Of a DNA stretch of 64,000 nucleotides, positions 22,085-33,840 are shown one piece after another; positions within the stretch are counted from its first letter, which is position 1; each line of letters begins with the position of its first letter. Below the pieces are notes generated by a model. That model did no database searches. It worked only from the letters and a program-made list of their open reading frames with translations, and had not been told where the DNA came from. The position numbers and the translations under genes are program-made. The stretch spans positions 32,146,943 to 32,210,942 of the forward strand of contig NC_083571.1 of NCBI RefSeq assembly GCF_027579695.1, in the 5' to 3' direction. This DNA comes from Neoarius graeffei. Its lineage: Eukaryota > Chordata > Actinopteri > Siluriformes > Ariidae.

Positions 22085-23061
22085 ACAGAATTAGACTATG
22101 CATCCTTGTGGTATTGTATGAGAGAGTGTGGAGTGAATGAGAAGTATATCAGAGTGGTGCAAGACATGTATGAGAACAGTGAAACAGCAGTGAGGTGTGC
22201 AGTTGGAGCGACTGAATGGTTCAAGGTGAAGGTGGGACTCCATCAAGGATCGGCTTCGAGCCCTTTCTTGTTTGCCATAGTGATGGATAGCTTGACGGAT
22301 GAAGCGAGGCAAGAGTCACCATGGAACATGATGTTTGTGGGTGATATTGTGATACGTGCTGAAAGTAGAAAAGAGGTTGAGCTGGGTTTGGAGAGATGGA
22401 GGTATGCATTGGAATGAAGGTGAGCAGGAGCAAAACAGAATACATGTGCATCAGTGAGAATGGGGATGAGAGTGGAGTGAAGATGCAAGGAGTAGACGTA
22501 AAGAAAATCGGTGAACTCAAGTACCCGGGGTCAACTGTGCAGGAAAATGGGGGCTGCGATAGTGAGGTGAGAAAGAGAGTGCAGGCAGGGTGGAGCAGTT
22601 GGAGAAGGAGTCATTTGTGATAGGAAAGTCCCAGCAAAAGTGAAAGGTAAGATGTATAAGACAGTAGCGAGACCAGCTGTGATGTACGGATTAGAGACCG
22701 TACCCTTAACGAAGAAACAGGAGGCAAAGTTGGAGGTGGCGGAGTTGAGGTTGGACAGGATAAGGAACGAGCACATCGGAGGGACAGCACATGTGGAGAG
22801 CTTGGGAATTAAGCTAAGAGAGATGAGACTGAGATGGTATGAGCACATCCTGAGAAGAGATGCAGAGCATGTGGGAAGGAGAATGTTGAGGATGGAGCTG
22901 CCAGGCACACGAAAACGAGGAAGGCCGAAGAGGAGATGCGTGGATGTGGTGAGAGAGGACATGAAAGTGGTAGAGAAGGATGCGGAAGACGGAGCAATGG
23001 AGACGAAAGATCCGCTGTGGCGACCCCAAATCGGGAGCAGCCAAAAGAAGATCATCCTGTA
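22085..23061 (+). pseudogene. 3' fragment of an RTE-like LINE reverse transcriptase
   Basis: Pieces in three frames: 22106-22417 (VGLHQGSASSPFLFAIVMD fingers/palm motif, then ESPWNMMF), 22396-22620 (GMKVSRSKTEYMCIS) and 22640-23062 (VYGLET-like MYGLETVPLTKKQE, WYEHILRRD, GTRKRGRPKRRC). The catalytic FADD-type box reads FVGD, so a catalytic aspartate is missing. The 3' end GGCGACCCCAAATCGGGAGC is typical of a fish RTE-like family (clade inferred). The 5' part of the element is missing. Confidence 0.85.
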
Positions 23062-23735
23062 ACCCAGATGTTCCTAACTCTAGTCCTGGAGAACCCTCTG
23101 TTCTCCTCACACATCTTTTCACAGAGTTCCATAAACTGGTGATCATCAGTGGTGTAAAATGAGAACATTATGGCAGCCTTGGTGTTTATAATCTATCCAT
23201 CATTGAGCTGTTGAGCTCATGTCCTTTTGGCTGTCCTGAGATAGGAACTCGATACGAAACGGGCTGGTTATTGTGCTCACCTTGCTGTTTGTCCTAAGTT
23301 TATACAAGATAGAGTAATTGGATCCCTGTGTGCCAAAACACTGTGAGATGAAGTAAAGTGAAAATCATATGATCTGTCTGTAGGAAGGTTGATCAGGTAG
23401 GAAGGTTGTATTTTGAAAAGCAGCTTGTTTTTTCTTTATTGACAGCTGTCAAAATTTGGCATGCCCTTAAAAAAAAAAAACAACGTGGCCAATCAGACTG
23501 TAGTTCCCGCCCTCAGAAAAAAAGATCAATATATAAAAAAATTAAGTTGGCTACCATTTTTTGGTAGGATTTCAGTTTTGTAGATCAGTGCTAAACTTTA
23601 AAGTTTACGTCAAATGCGTTTCATGTAGTTACAAAATAATTAAATGGTTTTTAGCATCAGCGATACCGTGGTGGTAGGGGGTGAGTGTTAACGATTAATG
23701 ACTTTTTTTTTTTTTTCCTTCCCCCTCCATTAAAG
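23062..23735 (+). other. Presumed zcchc7 intron 1 (3' part)
   Basis: Non-coding. Ends in a strong polypyrimidine tract (23703-23729) and the acceptor AG at 23734-23735. No branch point is certain. Confidence 0.55.
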
Positions 23736-23747
23736 CTGTTGTTCGAG

Positions 23748-24333
23748 ATGTTCTCAGGCTACCAGGAATGGGAAGAGTATGAAGATGAGCTGTACGCCGA
23801 GGAAGAACACGATGATGACTCTGAGCCTGATAGCGATCTCGAGTTCCAGCTCTATTCCCAGCTCCATTACGACACCAATGACCTGGAAAACCATCCAGAG
23901 AACCAAAAGGAGAGCTCCGGTCAAGAGACATCTCCGGAACCTCAACCTGGCAAGAGAGTCCAACCTCCTGCTGCTCCTCCCGATGAAATAATTCAGATCG
24001 ATTCGGGCCCGGATGTCATCACGGTTTCGGATAACACTGAGGAGGATGACAGTGTGTGTGCCAGGAAAGGTCAAAGGTCAAAAGGGAAGGGAGTGGCTCC
24101 TGGTTCGCAGCATCGTCGTGCAAGCGAAGCCGTAAATGAACATGTGGTAGTCCTGGATTCAGAGTCGGACCAGAGTTCAGACTCGGAATCGATTCCGCCG
24201 TACGTGGCGGATCCGTGTTTGGATTCGGACTCGGATGGATTGGAGAGCTGGATGATTCTGGGTCGGGAAAAGGAGGAAGGAGACCTGGACATACAGCTTA
24301 ACGTCTTTACGGTCCGCACCAGGGACCAGCCAG
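23748..24333 (+). CDS. zcchc7: Zinc finger CCHC domain-containing protein 7, first coding exon
   Basis: Encodes the first 195 residues plus one base of the next codon (phase 1). The product is the AIR1/AIR2-type subunit of the nuclear TRAMP-like complex, which with a TENT4 poly(A) polymerase and an MTR4 helicase feeds aberrant RNA to the exosome, mainly in the nucleolus. Recognition rests on the conserved N-terminus (MFSGY, EEYEDELY, LEFQLYSQLHY at 31-41) and LESWMILG at 165-172. The segment is very acidic and probably disordered. Hydrophobic cores beside acid (VITVSD 90-95, VVVLDSESD 133-141) look like SUMO-interacting motifs. The exon starts at 23736 after a pyrimidine tract and AG; the donor is CAG|GTGAGTG. 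Upstream in-frame methionines fall in the intron. The zinc knuckles lie in exons not seen here. Confidence 0.9.
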
Positions 24334-24633
24334 GTGAGTGTGTGTGTGTTTATTAAATATCCCCAGCATGCGTGTAGTTAGAAGCTGAAAGATGCGAGCA
24401 TGTGTTTTTCCGAAACCACCTGTCTCTGAAACACTGCGCCGGAAGACACGTCTGCATGTAAAATGTTGGCAGATATTACAGAAGGAGAATGTTTCTGTCT
24501 GCGTGTCGTGTCGAGCCAATTTACATGCACGTGAAAGAGTCAATGAGGGGAATCTTCCTGTGTGTGCTGGAGGAAACAAACAAACAAACAAACAAAGCAA
24601 CTCTCATGTCAGAAAGCCAGACTTTAATCACAG

Positions 24634-25358
24634 ATGAATAAAAACATGGTTGTAAATCTCTCTCTCTCAATCTGCTTCTGTATTTTCCTCACACCTTCCT
24701 TCTTTTCCACCCCTTTTCTCATTATCATTTGTCTCTTTTTGTTTTCCCCCTCCTCTTGATTGTACGTCAGTGGTCCTGATTAAAAAAATAATCAATACAG
24801 TAACAGATTTACAGTTAGACCGCCACACTGATCGACTGCTGTTGCTAAGCAACTAGTCAGTATGGATTCTAGCTAATGACTAAAGATGTCAATTTAGCTA
24901 GCCAAGTCTTTTATTTTCACAGTAGGACGCCATAGTGACTGGGGGGGGAAGGTGCCCTATGGGTACGTGTGGCTACTGCTTATAAATTTTTTTTCTGATC
25001 CCATGTCCATACGGTAAATATAGCATATATACATGTTATCAATTATTACTCTCCTCATCTCTTGCAAGCATCACCAAGCTGTGAGCAGCATCAGGGCTTG
25101 GAGTATTTTGGTTACCAATTTTGTTTACTGTGCTTTGTTCAAAATGCAGCGCTGTGAACTCGATCTGTTTTCAAAATAGTAAGAAAGCACTTGTTCATGA
25201 ATTGTCTTAGAAGCATTATTTAGTACTAATGAGCATATTTTGTTTCACAAGTGTAGTGTAAAGACTCTGAAGCGAAGAGCAGGAGTTTGACCAGTTATAC
25301 TGTTGTACCCTATGGGTCCATGTGGCTACTACTTATAAATAAAATAGTTTTCTGATCC
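24634..25358. other. Intronic non-coding interval with a local duplication
   Basis: A segment beginning GTGGCTACTGCTTATAAAT at about 24970 recurs at 25323 and, across the adjacent SINE, at 26399-26440, continuing CTGATCCCATGTCCATAC. A related GAGGCAGTAGCCACAAA occurs at about 26452 and 31262. Origin unknown. Confidence 0.5.
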
Positions 25359-26398
25359 GGGGCGGCACAGTGGTGTAGTGGTTAGCGCTGTCGCCTCACA
25401 GCAAGAAGGTCCTGGGTTCGAGCCCCGTGGCCGGCGAGGGCCTTTCTGTGTGGGGTTTGCATGTTCTCCCCGTGTCCGCGTGGGTTTCCTCCGGGTGCTC
25501 CGGTTTCCCCCACAGTCCAAAGACATGCAGGTTAGGTTAACTAGTGACTCTAAATTGACCGTAGGTGTGAATGTGAGTGTGAATGGTTGTTTTGGCCCTT
25601 TTCCACTACCCTTCTTCAGCTCGCTTCAGCCCGACACGGCTCGCGTTTCGACTACCTCAGAGCAGCACGACTCGGCTCGCTTCAGCCCTGCTTAGCACCC
25701 AAAACTCGCACGGTTTTGGAGTAGGGCTGAAGCGAGCCAAACCGAGCTGAGCGGGGCTAGGGGCGTGAGCAGACACTCCCCTGTGCACTGATTGGTGAGG
25801 AGGAGTGTCCTCACATGCCCACACACGCCCCGCGAGCACGTTGGGATCTGTAAACACCGTAAACCCGGAAGAAGAAGAATTACAAATTACGAGAATTTCT
25901 GAAGCCTTATGCGCCTCGCCTCATCTATACGCTCTTGCCAGTATCTGTTGGCGTTGTCGGTGAAAACAAGCTACAGCACCAAGACCAGCAACACTAACGA
26001 CTCCATGTCCTCCATGTTTATTGTTTACTATCCGGGTTGTGAGACTACCGCTTAAAAGGTCACTGATGTCACTGTTTGCGCCGCCTAACAACATCACGTG
26101 ACGTCCACCCACTTTCGCTAACTCCACCCAATGTGTCCACCCACTTCCAGCCAGCACGGTTCAGCGCGGTTGTAGTCGAAATGCAACTCCAACAGCCCCG
26201 CTCAGCCCAACTCAGCACGGCACGGCTCAGCTCAACTCAGCCGCGTTGGTAGTGGAAAAGTCTCTGTGTCAGCCCTGTGATGACCTGGCGACTTGTCCAG
26301 GGTGTACCCCGCCTTTCGCCCGTAGTCAGCTGGGATGGGCTCCAGCTTGCCTGCGACCCTGTAGAACAGGATAAAGCAGCTAGAGATAATGAGATGAG
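25359..26398 (+). mobile_element. Family S SINE, copy 8, split by a Harbinger-like element
   Basis: Head and body at 25359-25592 (GGGGCGGCACAGTGGTGTAG onward) and L2-like tail at 26264-26398, with 671 bp of foreign sequence between. It is flanked by TTTTCTGATCC at 25348-25358 and 26399-26409. Confidence 0.9.
25593..26263. mobile_element. PIF/Harbinger-like non-autonomous element, copy 1
   Basis: Starts TGGCCCTTTTCCACTACC and ends GGTAGTGGAAAAG. The interior is collinear with 28300-28987 (CTCGCTTCAGCCCGACACG, AGCAGACACTCCCCTGTGCA, ATCACGTGACGTCCACCC). GC-rich subterminal CAGCTCGGCTC-type repeats are prominent. The last few bases of the right end differ from the other copy, so this end may be damaged. 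Confidence 0.75.
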
Positions 26399-26752
26399 TT
26401 TTCTGATCCCATGTCCATACAGTAAATATAGCATATAATGTATTTGCTCAGTGAGGCAGTAGCCACAAACATAAAGCGTAATCCAAATATGAGCAATTTA
26501 AAAATCACAGAAGTAAAATATACCAGGTGTCTGTACAACCCCAATTCCAAAAAAGTTGGGACAAAGTACAAATTGTAAATAAAAACGGAATGCAATGATG
26601 TGGAAGTTTCAAAATTCCATATTTTATTCAGAATAGAACATAGATGACATATCAAATGTTTAAACTGAGAAAATGTATCATTTAGAGAGAAAAATTAGGT
26701 GATTTTAAATTTCATGACAACAACACATCTCAAAGTTGGGACAAGGCCATGT

Positions 26753-28155
26753 TTACCACTGTGAGACATCCCCTTTTCTCTTTACAACAGTCTGTAAACG
26801 TCTGGGGACTGAGGAGACAAGTTGCTCAAGTTTAGGGATAGGAATGTTAACCCATTCTTGTCTAATGTAGGATTCTAGTTGCTCAACTGTCTTAGGTCTT
26901 TTTTGTCGTATCTTCCGTTTTATGATGCGCCAAATGTTTTCTATGGGTGAAAGATCTGGACTGCAGGCTGGCCAGTTCAGTACCCGGACCCTTCTTCTAC
27001 GCAGCCATGATGCTGTAATTGATGCAGTATGTGGTTTGGCATTGTCATGTTGGAAAATGCAGGGTCTTCCCTGAAAGAGGCGTCGTCTGGATGGGAGCAT
27101 ATGTTGCTCTAGAACCTGGATATACCTTTCAGCATTGATGGTGTCTTTCCAGATGTGTAAGCTGCCCATGCCACACGCACTAATGCAACCCCATACCATC
27201 AGAGATGCAGGCTTCTGAACTGAGCGCTGATAACAACTCGGGTCGTCCTTCTCCTCTTTAGTCCGAATGACACGGCGTCCCTGATTTCCATAAAGAACTT
27301 CAAATTTTGATTCGTCTGACCACAGAACAGTTTTCCACTTTGCCACAGTCCATTTTAAATGAGCCTTGGCCCAGAGAAGACGTCTGCGCTTCTGGATCAT
27401 GTTTAGATACGGCTTCTTCTTTGAACTATAGAGTTTTAGCTGGCAACAGCGGATGGCACGGTGAATTGTGTTCACAGATAATGTTCTCTGGAAATATTCC
27501 TGAGCCCATTTTGTGATTTCCAATACAGAAGCATGCCTGTATGTGATGCAGTGCCGTCTAAGGGCCCGAAGATCATGGGCACCCGGTATGGTTTTCCAGC
27601 CTTGACGCTTATGCACAGAGATTCTTCCAGATTCTCTGAATCTCATCTCGTTATCTCTAGCCACTTTATCCTGTTCTACAGGGTCGCAGGCAAGCTGGAG
27701 CCTATCCCAGCTGACCACGGGCGAAAGGTGGGGTACACCCTGGACAAGTCACCAGGTCATCACAGGGCTGACGCATAGACACAGACAACCATTCACACTC
27801 ACATTCACACCTACGCTCAATTTAGAGTCACCAGTTAACCTAACCTGCATGTCTTTGGACTGTGGGGGAAACCGGAGCACCCGGAGGAAACCCACGCGAA
27901 CACGGGGAGAACATGCAAACTCCGCACAGAAAGGCCCTCGCCGGCCACGGGGCTCGAACCCGGACCTTCTTACTGTGAGGCGACAGCGCTAACCACTACA
28001 CCACCGTGCCACCCTTCTCTGAATCTTTTGATATTATGCACTGTAGATGATGATATGTTCAAACTCTTTGCAATTTTACACTGTCGAACTCCTTTCTGAT
28101 ATTGCTCCACTATTTGTCGGCGCAGAATTAGGGGGATTGGTGATCCTCTTCCCAT
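26753..28155 (-). pseudogene. Tc1 transposase interrupted by a SINE
   Basis: The N-terminal frame from MGRGSPIPLILRRQIVEQYQ encodes the helix-turn-helix (CKIAKSLNISSSTVHNIKRF). It is cut at about 28014-28026 by the SINE and resumes near 27640 with DLRALRRHC. Catalytic motifs are present: WSDESKFEV (first D), HDNAKPHTA (second D) and [12 protein letters not shown] (E), in DD34E spacing. The rest of the frame is open to 26753. Apart from the insertion the frame looks intact, implying the SINE landed in a fairly fresh copy. Confidence 0.92.
27644..28014 (-). mobile_element. Family S SINE, copy 9
   Basis: Complete SINE in reverse orientation, with an exact 12-bp target duplication TTCTCTGAATCT at 27632-27643 and 28015-28026. 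It interrupts the Tc1 transposase frame. Confidence 0.94.
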
Positions 28156-28299
28156 CTTTACTTCTGAGAGCCGCTGCCACTCCAAGATGCTCTTTTTATA
28201 CCCAGTCATGTTAATGACCTATTGCCAGTTGACCTAATGAGTTGCAATTTGGTCCTCCAGCTGTTCCTTTTTTGTACCTTTAACTTTTCCAGCCTCTTA

Positions 28300-28987
28300 T
28301 GGCCCTTTTCCACTACCCTTTTTCAGCTCGCTTCAGCTCACTTCAGCCCGACACGCCTCGCGTTTCGACTACCAAAGAACAGCACGACTCGGCTCGCTTC
28401 AGCCGTGCTTAGCCCCTAAAACTCGCACGGTTTTGGAGTGGGGCTGAAGCGAGCCAAAGCGAGCCGAGTGAGGCTGGGGGCGTGAGCAGACACTCCCCTG
28501 TGCACTGATTGGTGAGGAGGAGTGTCCTCACATGCCCACACGCCCCGCGAGCACGCTGGGATCTGTAAACACCGTAAACCCGGAAGAATAATAATTACGA
28601 ATTACGAGAATTTCTGAAGCCTTATGCGCCTCGCCTCATCTATACGCTCTTGCCAGTATCTGTTGGCGTTGTCGGTGACAACAAGCCACAGCACCAAGAC
28701 CAGCAACACTAACACCATGTCCTCCATGTTTATTGTTTACTATTCGGGTCGTGAGACTACCGCTGAAAAGATCACTGATGTCACTGTTTGCGCTGCTTAA
28801 CGACATCACGTGACGTCCACCCACTTTCGCTAACTCCACCCAATGTGTCCACCCACTTCCAGCCAGCACGGTTCAGCGCGGTTGTAGTCGAAATGCAACT
28901 TCAATAGCCCCGCTCAGCTCGACTCAGCCCAACTCAGCACGGCACGGCTCAGCCCAACTCAGCCGCGTTTGTAGTGGAAAAGCGGCA
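28300..28987. mobile_element. PIF/Harbinger-like non-autonomous element, copy 2
   Basis: Ends TGGCCCTTTTCCACTA and TAGTGGAAAAGCGGCA, with TTA at 28297-28299 and 28988-28990. The 3-bp TTA duplication is the hallmark of the PIF/Harbinger superfamily (TWA targets). Removal restores a continuous CAGCCTCTTATTGACCCTGT in the Tc1 host. No transposase frame is present. Confidence 0.85.
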
Positions 28988-29278
28988 TTATTGACCCTGT
29001 CCCAACTTTTTTGAGATGTGTTGCTGTCATGAAATTTCAAATGAGCCAATATTTGGCATGAAATTTCAAAATGTCTCACTTTCAACATTTGATATGTTGT
29101 CTATGTTCTATTGTGAATACAATATCAGTTTTTGAGATTTGTAAATTATTGCATTCCATTTTTATTTACAATTTGTACTTTGTCCCAACTTTTTTTTGGA
29201 ATCGGGGTTGTACTTTATATTATTCTATTCTTACCTCTTACAGTTTTTGAAACTGAAACCTCCGAACCGAGGCTGACA

Positions 29279-30875
29279 CACAGTTGTGGTCAGAAGTTTA
29301 CATACAGTGACATGAATGTCATAGCAATATTTGGGCTTTCAGTAATTTCTTTGAACTGTTCTTTTTCTGTGGCAGAATGATTGTACAGCAAACAGCTTTA
29401 ATTAAAAAAAAAACCCACTAGAATTTGCTGCACAAGTTTTAATCTTCTTTGGGTTTTCTGAAATCATCACAGGGTCAAAATTATACATAGAGGGTCAAAC
29501 ATTTACATACGCTCAATTAGATTATTAATTCAGAGTCACGAAAACTTCCAAAATGTCTCTTATCTTGCTAAGGCCGAGGTCTCTTAACTTCCTGTTAGTG
29601 ATCATGATTGACTACAGCTGGTAGCTTCTCTGTGCCTTCAAAAAAAGGGTTTGTTTACAGCATTGATTGGACTGACCGACACACAGTAAAATGGGAAAGT
29701 CCAAGGAGCTCGGTGCAGATCTGAGAAAGAGGATCGCAGATATACACAATTCCGGAATGTCTCTTGGAGCCATTTCTAAACAACTGCAAATTCCAAGATC
29801 AGTTCAAACAATTGTATCCAAGTTATTGTGAGGTGTCGTCACTTTGCCAAGCCTCTTTGCTTCATGAAAACCCAATCTGTCACCCTCAGCTGAAAGGAAA
29901 TTGGTTTGGATGGTCAGGAACAACCTGGGAACCACCATGGCACAGCCCTGCCCTGGAAGCTGATGGATCACTGTCTACAGTTCAGATCACCATGGACTAA
30001 GAGGCTGCTATCCAAGAAATAACCCCCTGCTCCAAAATTGACCCCTTCAAGCTTAAAGTTTGAAGCTGACCACACGGACAAAGAAAAAGTCTTCTGGAGG
30101 AAAGCTGCATGGTCAGATGAGACAAAGATTGAGTTGTTTGGCCACAATGACCACCATGTACAGAGGGACACTGTACCAGCTGGTGGTGGTGGTAGGATCA
30201 TCATGCTCTGGGGCTGTTTTGCAGCCAGTGGAACTGGTTCATTGCGCAAAGTGGATGGAATAATGAAGAAGGAGGACTACCTCAGAATTCTTCAGCATAA
30301 ACCATCAGAAACTTGAACACGGTTTGGGAGTTACAACAGGACAGAGAACCCAAACACGCATCAGAGCTGGTTGTGGAGGATAAAGCAGGCCAACATTAAG
30401 CTTAAAACAAGTCCTGACTTCAACCCTATTGAAAATATATGGACCGTGCTGATAAGGCGAGTTTATGCCAAGAAAATTAAAAAAAAAATTTTTAATTGAA
30501 CAGTACCAATTCTACCATGAAGAGTCGTGAAATATCCAACCAGAATTCTGCCAGTAGCTTGTTCATGGTAAACAAAATGTGTAGTCAAGGTGAATCTTGC
30601 GAAGAGACATTTTACCCAAATATTAGGTGTGCTGTATTTTATATTTTTTCACGCTGTATGTATATTTTTGACCCTGTGTTGATTTCAGAAAACTCAAAGA
30701 AAATTAAAACTTGTGCACCAAATTCTAGTGGTTTTTTTAAAAAGATGTATGCTGTACATTTTACCACAGAAAAAGAACAGTTCAGAGAAATTACTGAAAG
30801 TCCAAATACTGCCATGACATTCATATCCAAGATAACAATCATGTCACTGTATGTAAACTTCTGACCACAACTGTG
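29279..30875 (+). mobile_element. Degenerate Tc1-like transposon related to the fish Tdr/Sleeping Beauty group
   Basis: Inverted ends CACAGTTGTGGTCAGAAGTT and AACTTCTGACCACAACTGTG, each followed inward by TACATACAGTGACATG-type sequence. A TA flanks the right end; the left TA is mutated to CA. The GAAGTTTACATACA signature resembles the Tc1 subfamily that includes Sleeping Beauty's relatives. Confidence 0.85.
29691..30490 (+). pseudogene. Tc1 transposase, heavily degraded
   Basis: Starts MGKSKELGADLRKRI, with helix-turn-helix remnants (SLGAISKQLQIPRS). Several frameshifts follow. A catalytic segment WSDETKIELFGHN with GGGRIIMLWGCFAASGTG lies at 30106-30240, and the SPDFNPIENIW-like glutamate region survives near 30410-30450 in another frame. 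The central QQD-type motif is lost. Clearly non-functional and older than the other Tc1 copies. Confidence 0.88.
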
Positions 30876-31149
30876 TACACACTGTCGCCATGACCAAAAC
30901 TCTTATTTCCCGGAAAAGGCCCGGCGCTAGAGCTCAGTGGTCTCAATACTCTTTTCAACAACTTCCCGTAACAACTTGGAAGTGCGTCGCATCTACATCA
31001 CACGTGGGACCACTGGCCGAAGAAGGCGAGGAAAAAGAGACAACCTGGAGTATATTTTAAAATATGAACACACTTTCCCTTGGTAATTAGCATGAACATG
31101 TCTGAAAGCGATTTCTTTAGTCTAGTCCATTTATTTCGAATGGTGAACC

Positions 31150-31290
31150 GAATTGTATATGCTCACCGGTCATTTTAATAGGAACACCTACATGCGCGTG
31201 CGCTGTTCTTAGATTCTTACAACACTGTGACATGGTGGTTACTGCCTCGCTTCGCCTCTGTGAGGCAGTAGCCACAAAAACCTGTTGGGA
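31150..31290. repeat. Partial end of the CTCACCGG-type DNA element
   Basis: GCTCACCGGTCATTTTAATAGGAACACCT resembles the terminus of the element at 4876. Only about 70 bp are recognisable before the sequence becomes unrelated. Adjacent GAGGCAGTAGCCACAAA is shared with 26452. Confidence 0.5.
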
Positions 31291-31299
31291 GTTAAAACA

Positions 31300-32590
31300 C
31301 TGATGTACAAAATTTACCTCAGATGTGGTGTTAAATTATAAATAAACACCACAAAATCATCAGGAATAATAAAATTTACATCAAACGTGTTAAATTATTA
31401 AACCCACAATCCTCAGGAATAATACAATTTTACCTCAGATGTGAAATTTATTTAAAAAACCCCCCACAAAATCATCAGGAATAATAAAATTTACGTCAAA
31501 TGTGTTAAATTATTAAAAAACCCACAATCCTCAGGAATGATAAAATTTACCTCAGACATGTTTAATTTATTTAAAAAAACCCACAAAACCGTCAGGAATA
31601 ATACAATTTACCTCAAACGTGTTGTTAAGTTTAAAAAAAAAACCCCCACAATCATCAGGAATGATAAAATTTACATCAAACGTGTTAAATTATTAAAAAA
31701 ACCACAATCCTCAGGAATAATACAATTTTACCTCAGATGTGAAATTTATTTAAAACCCCCCCCACAAAATCATCAGGAATAATAAAATTTACGTCAAATG
31801 TGTTAAATTATTAAAAAACCCACAATCCTCAGGAATGATGAAAATTTACCTCAGACATGTTTAATTATTTAAAAAAACCCACAAAACCGTCAGGAATAAT
31901 ACAATTTACCTCAAACGTGTTAAGTTTAAAAAAAAACCCACAATAATCAGGAATGATAAAATTTACCTCAGATGTGTTAAATTATAAAAAAAAAAAAAAA
32001 CCCACAAAATCATCAGGAATAATAAAATTTTACCTCAGATGTGAAAAATTATTTAAAAAAACCCACAAAATCATCAGGAATAATAAAATTTGTCAAACGT
32101 GTTAAATTATTAAACCCACAATCCTCAGGTATGATAAAATTTACCTCAGATGTGTTGTTAAATTATTAAAAACAAAACACAATCATCAGGAATAATAAAA
32201 TTTACCTCAGACGTGTTAAATTATTAAAAAAAAACCCCACGATCATCAGGAATAATAAAATTTATGTCAAACGTTTTAAATTATTTAAAAAAAAACCACC
32301 CACAATCCTCAGGAATAATAAATTTTACCTCAGATGTGTTAAATTATTAACAAGAAAACCCCCACAATCATCAGGAATAATAAATTTGACCTCATACGTG
32401 TTGTTAAATGATTACAAAAACACAATGATCAGGAATAATAAAATTTACCTCTGTTTTTGTTAAATTATTTTAAAAACCCTACAAAATCATCAGGAATAAT
32501 AAAATGTAACTCAAACATGTTGCTAAATAATTAAAAAAACCCCACAAAATCATCAGGAATAATAAAATTTACCTCAGATGTGTTGGTAAA
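31300..32590. repeat. Degenerate tandem array, about 60-bp units
   Basis: About 21 consecutive units built around ATCATCAGGAATAATAAAAT followed by TTACCTCAGATGTGTTAAAT and an A-run with CCC. A higher-order period is visible: the block starting at about 31431 recurs at about 31729, roughly five units later. Frames through the array are repeat-derived. No gene. Confidence 0.9.
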
Positions 32591-33299
32591 TTGCTAAGCG
32601 AAAACCCCTCACTGTTGCTACAGTTGAGGCTAACAGTTTAGCTAGCTAGCTTATACATGTGAAGTGTTTTTTCTCATGGTAGAAAAACTGTAAAAACACA
32701 ATCATCAAGAATAATAAAATTTACCCCAGATGTGTTGGTAAATTGTTAAGCAAAGACTCATTTAGAGCGAAAAGTATACTGTAAATTTATTATTAAACAT
32801 TAAATTCATGACCAACAGATAAATTGCTAACAACTTTGCAGCTAGCTGGTGTAATTTCCGATTTAAGGTTGAAGTGTGGCACAATTATTGTTTTGGAAAT
32901 TTTAATAAACCAGTGCTCGTCTCTCTTCAGCTTACTGTCAAGCTAAATAAAATAATTTAGCAAAATTAATAAGCTACTGAAGGGTAACCTGACTTCACAA
33001 TGAGCTAATCAGTGGAACCTGCGAACCCTACAGTCTCATTGTTCCTTTTTTTTTTATTTCACACTTCATTATGTTTGTGAATTTTAACATTTTTCTGAAT
33101 TTGAATATTTTTAATTGGGTCGCTGTCTTAAATTCGTGTGTCACTTCAGTATGTCGAATCCACTAGCCAGTGGCAATGGCTCGATGTTCAGCGTGAATAT
33201 AATTGCATTGAGCTGCTTGAAGAGCATATCAAATCAACACCTGGAAATCCTCGTAACATTTGATTTGGATTTCATTTGATCTGCTGATTTGATTTTGCA

Positions 33300-33840
33300 A
33301 TTTTTATTTTTTATAAAAATTGCAATTTTTATTTTATAGCCACGTTTGGACTTCTCACACACGTTCCATCTCGTTCGCTGTTCTCCATTTTCTTTCTTTC
33401 TCCCTCGTTTTACCCCGAACCCTTCTTCTTCTTTTCTATTTTACAATTTCTCATTCTTCTGTCGCTATGCCGCCTTCACTCTCCCTCTCCTTTCTTCCTC
33501 ATTTTACTCACTCCTGTTATTTTTCTTTATCATCCTTATTCATCTTTCTCTCTCCCCCCCTTTCTGTTCCCCCCACCCCTTGTCGTTTGAAAGGCTCGGA
33601 CTACGGTGGGTTCGTGGGCCTGCTGTTTCTGCTCTGCTGCTCAAGCCTTGCACTCTCATGTGTAGAGAATGGGGCCTCAGTCTGGGCCACCCCACACACA
33701 CACACACGGGGATGGACGACTTGTAAGGGGGGGTAAAAGGGGGTCTCTTTCTGTCTCCTTCTTTGCTCTTCGTCTCTTCCCTTTCCTGTTCTTTCATTCT
33801 TTATCCCTTCTCACTCTCTGATCTCTCGAGTTTGACTTTG
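33300..33840. other. Pyrimidine-rich non-repeat insert
   Basis: Strong T/C strand bias with a GGCTCGGACTACGGTGGGTTC segment and CACACACACGG. The long plus-strand frames (33320-33736) follow from the bias, lack a domain and overlap each other. A similar arrangement (pyrimidine-rich stretch, then GGGGCACTCGGGCC and a GT run) is seen at 40140-40330. Confidence 0.4.

Larger units (their letters stand above)
26536..29210 (-). mobile_element. Tc1-like transposon carrying two nested insertions
   Basis: Left end CAACCCCAATTCCAAAAAAG and right end TTTTTTTTGGAATCGGGGTTG, with TA on both sides (26534-26535, 29211-29212). Subtracting the SINE (27644-28014) and the Harbinger-like element (28300-28987), each with one target duplication, leaves about 1.6 kb, the usual Tc1 length. 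It is a different subfamily from those at 7365-10581. Confidence 0.93.

Noticed and set aside
31300..32590. CRISPR-like array
   Set aside because: Units are contiguous diverged monomers without constant repeats and unique spacers, in a eukaryotic genome.
33320..33736. Two overlapping 126-138-codon Phe/Leu/Ser-rich frames
   Set aside because: They result from pyrimidine strand bias; neither has a start context or domain.
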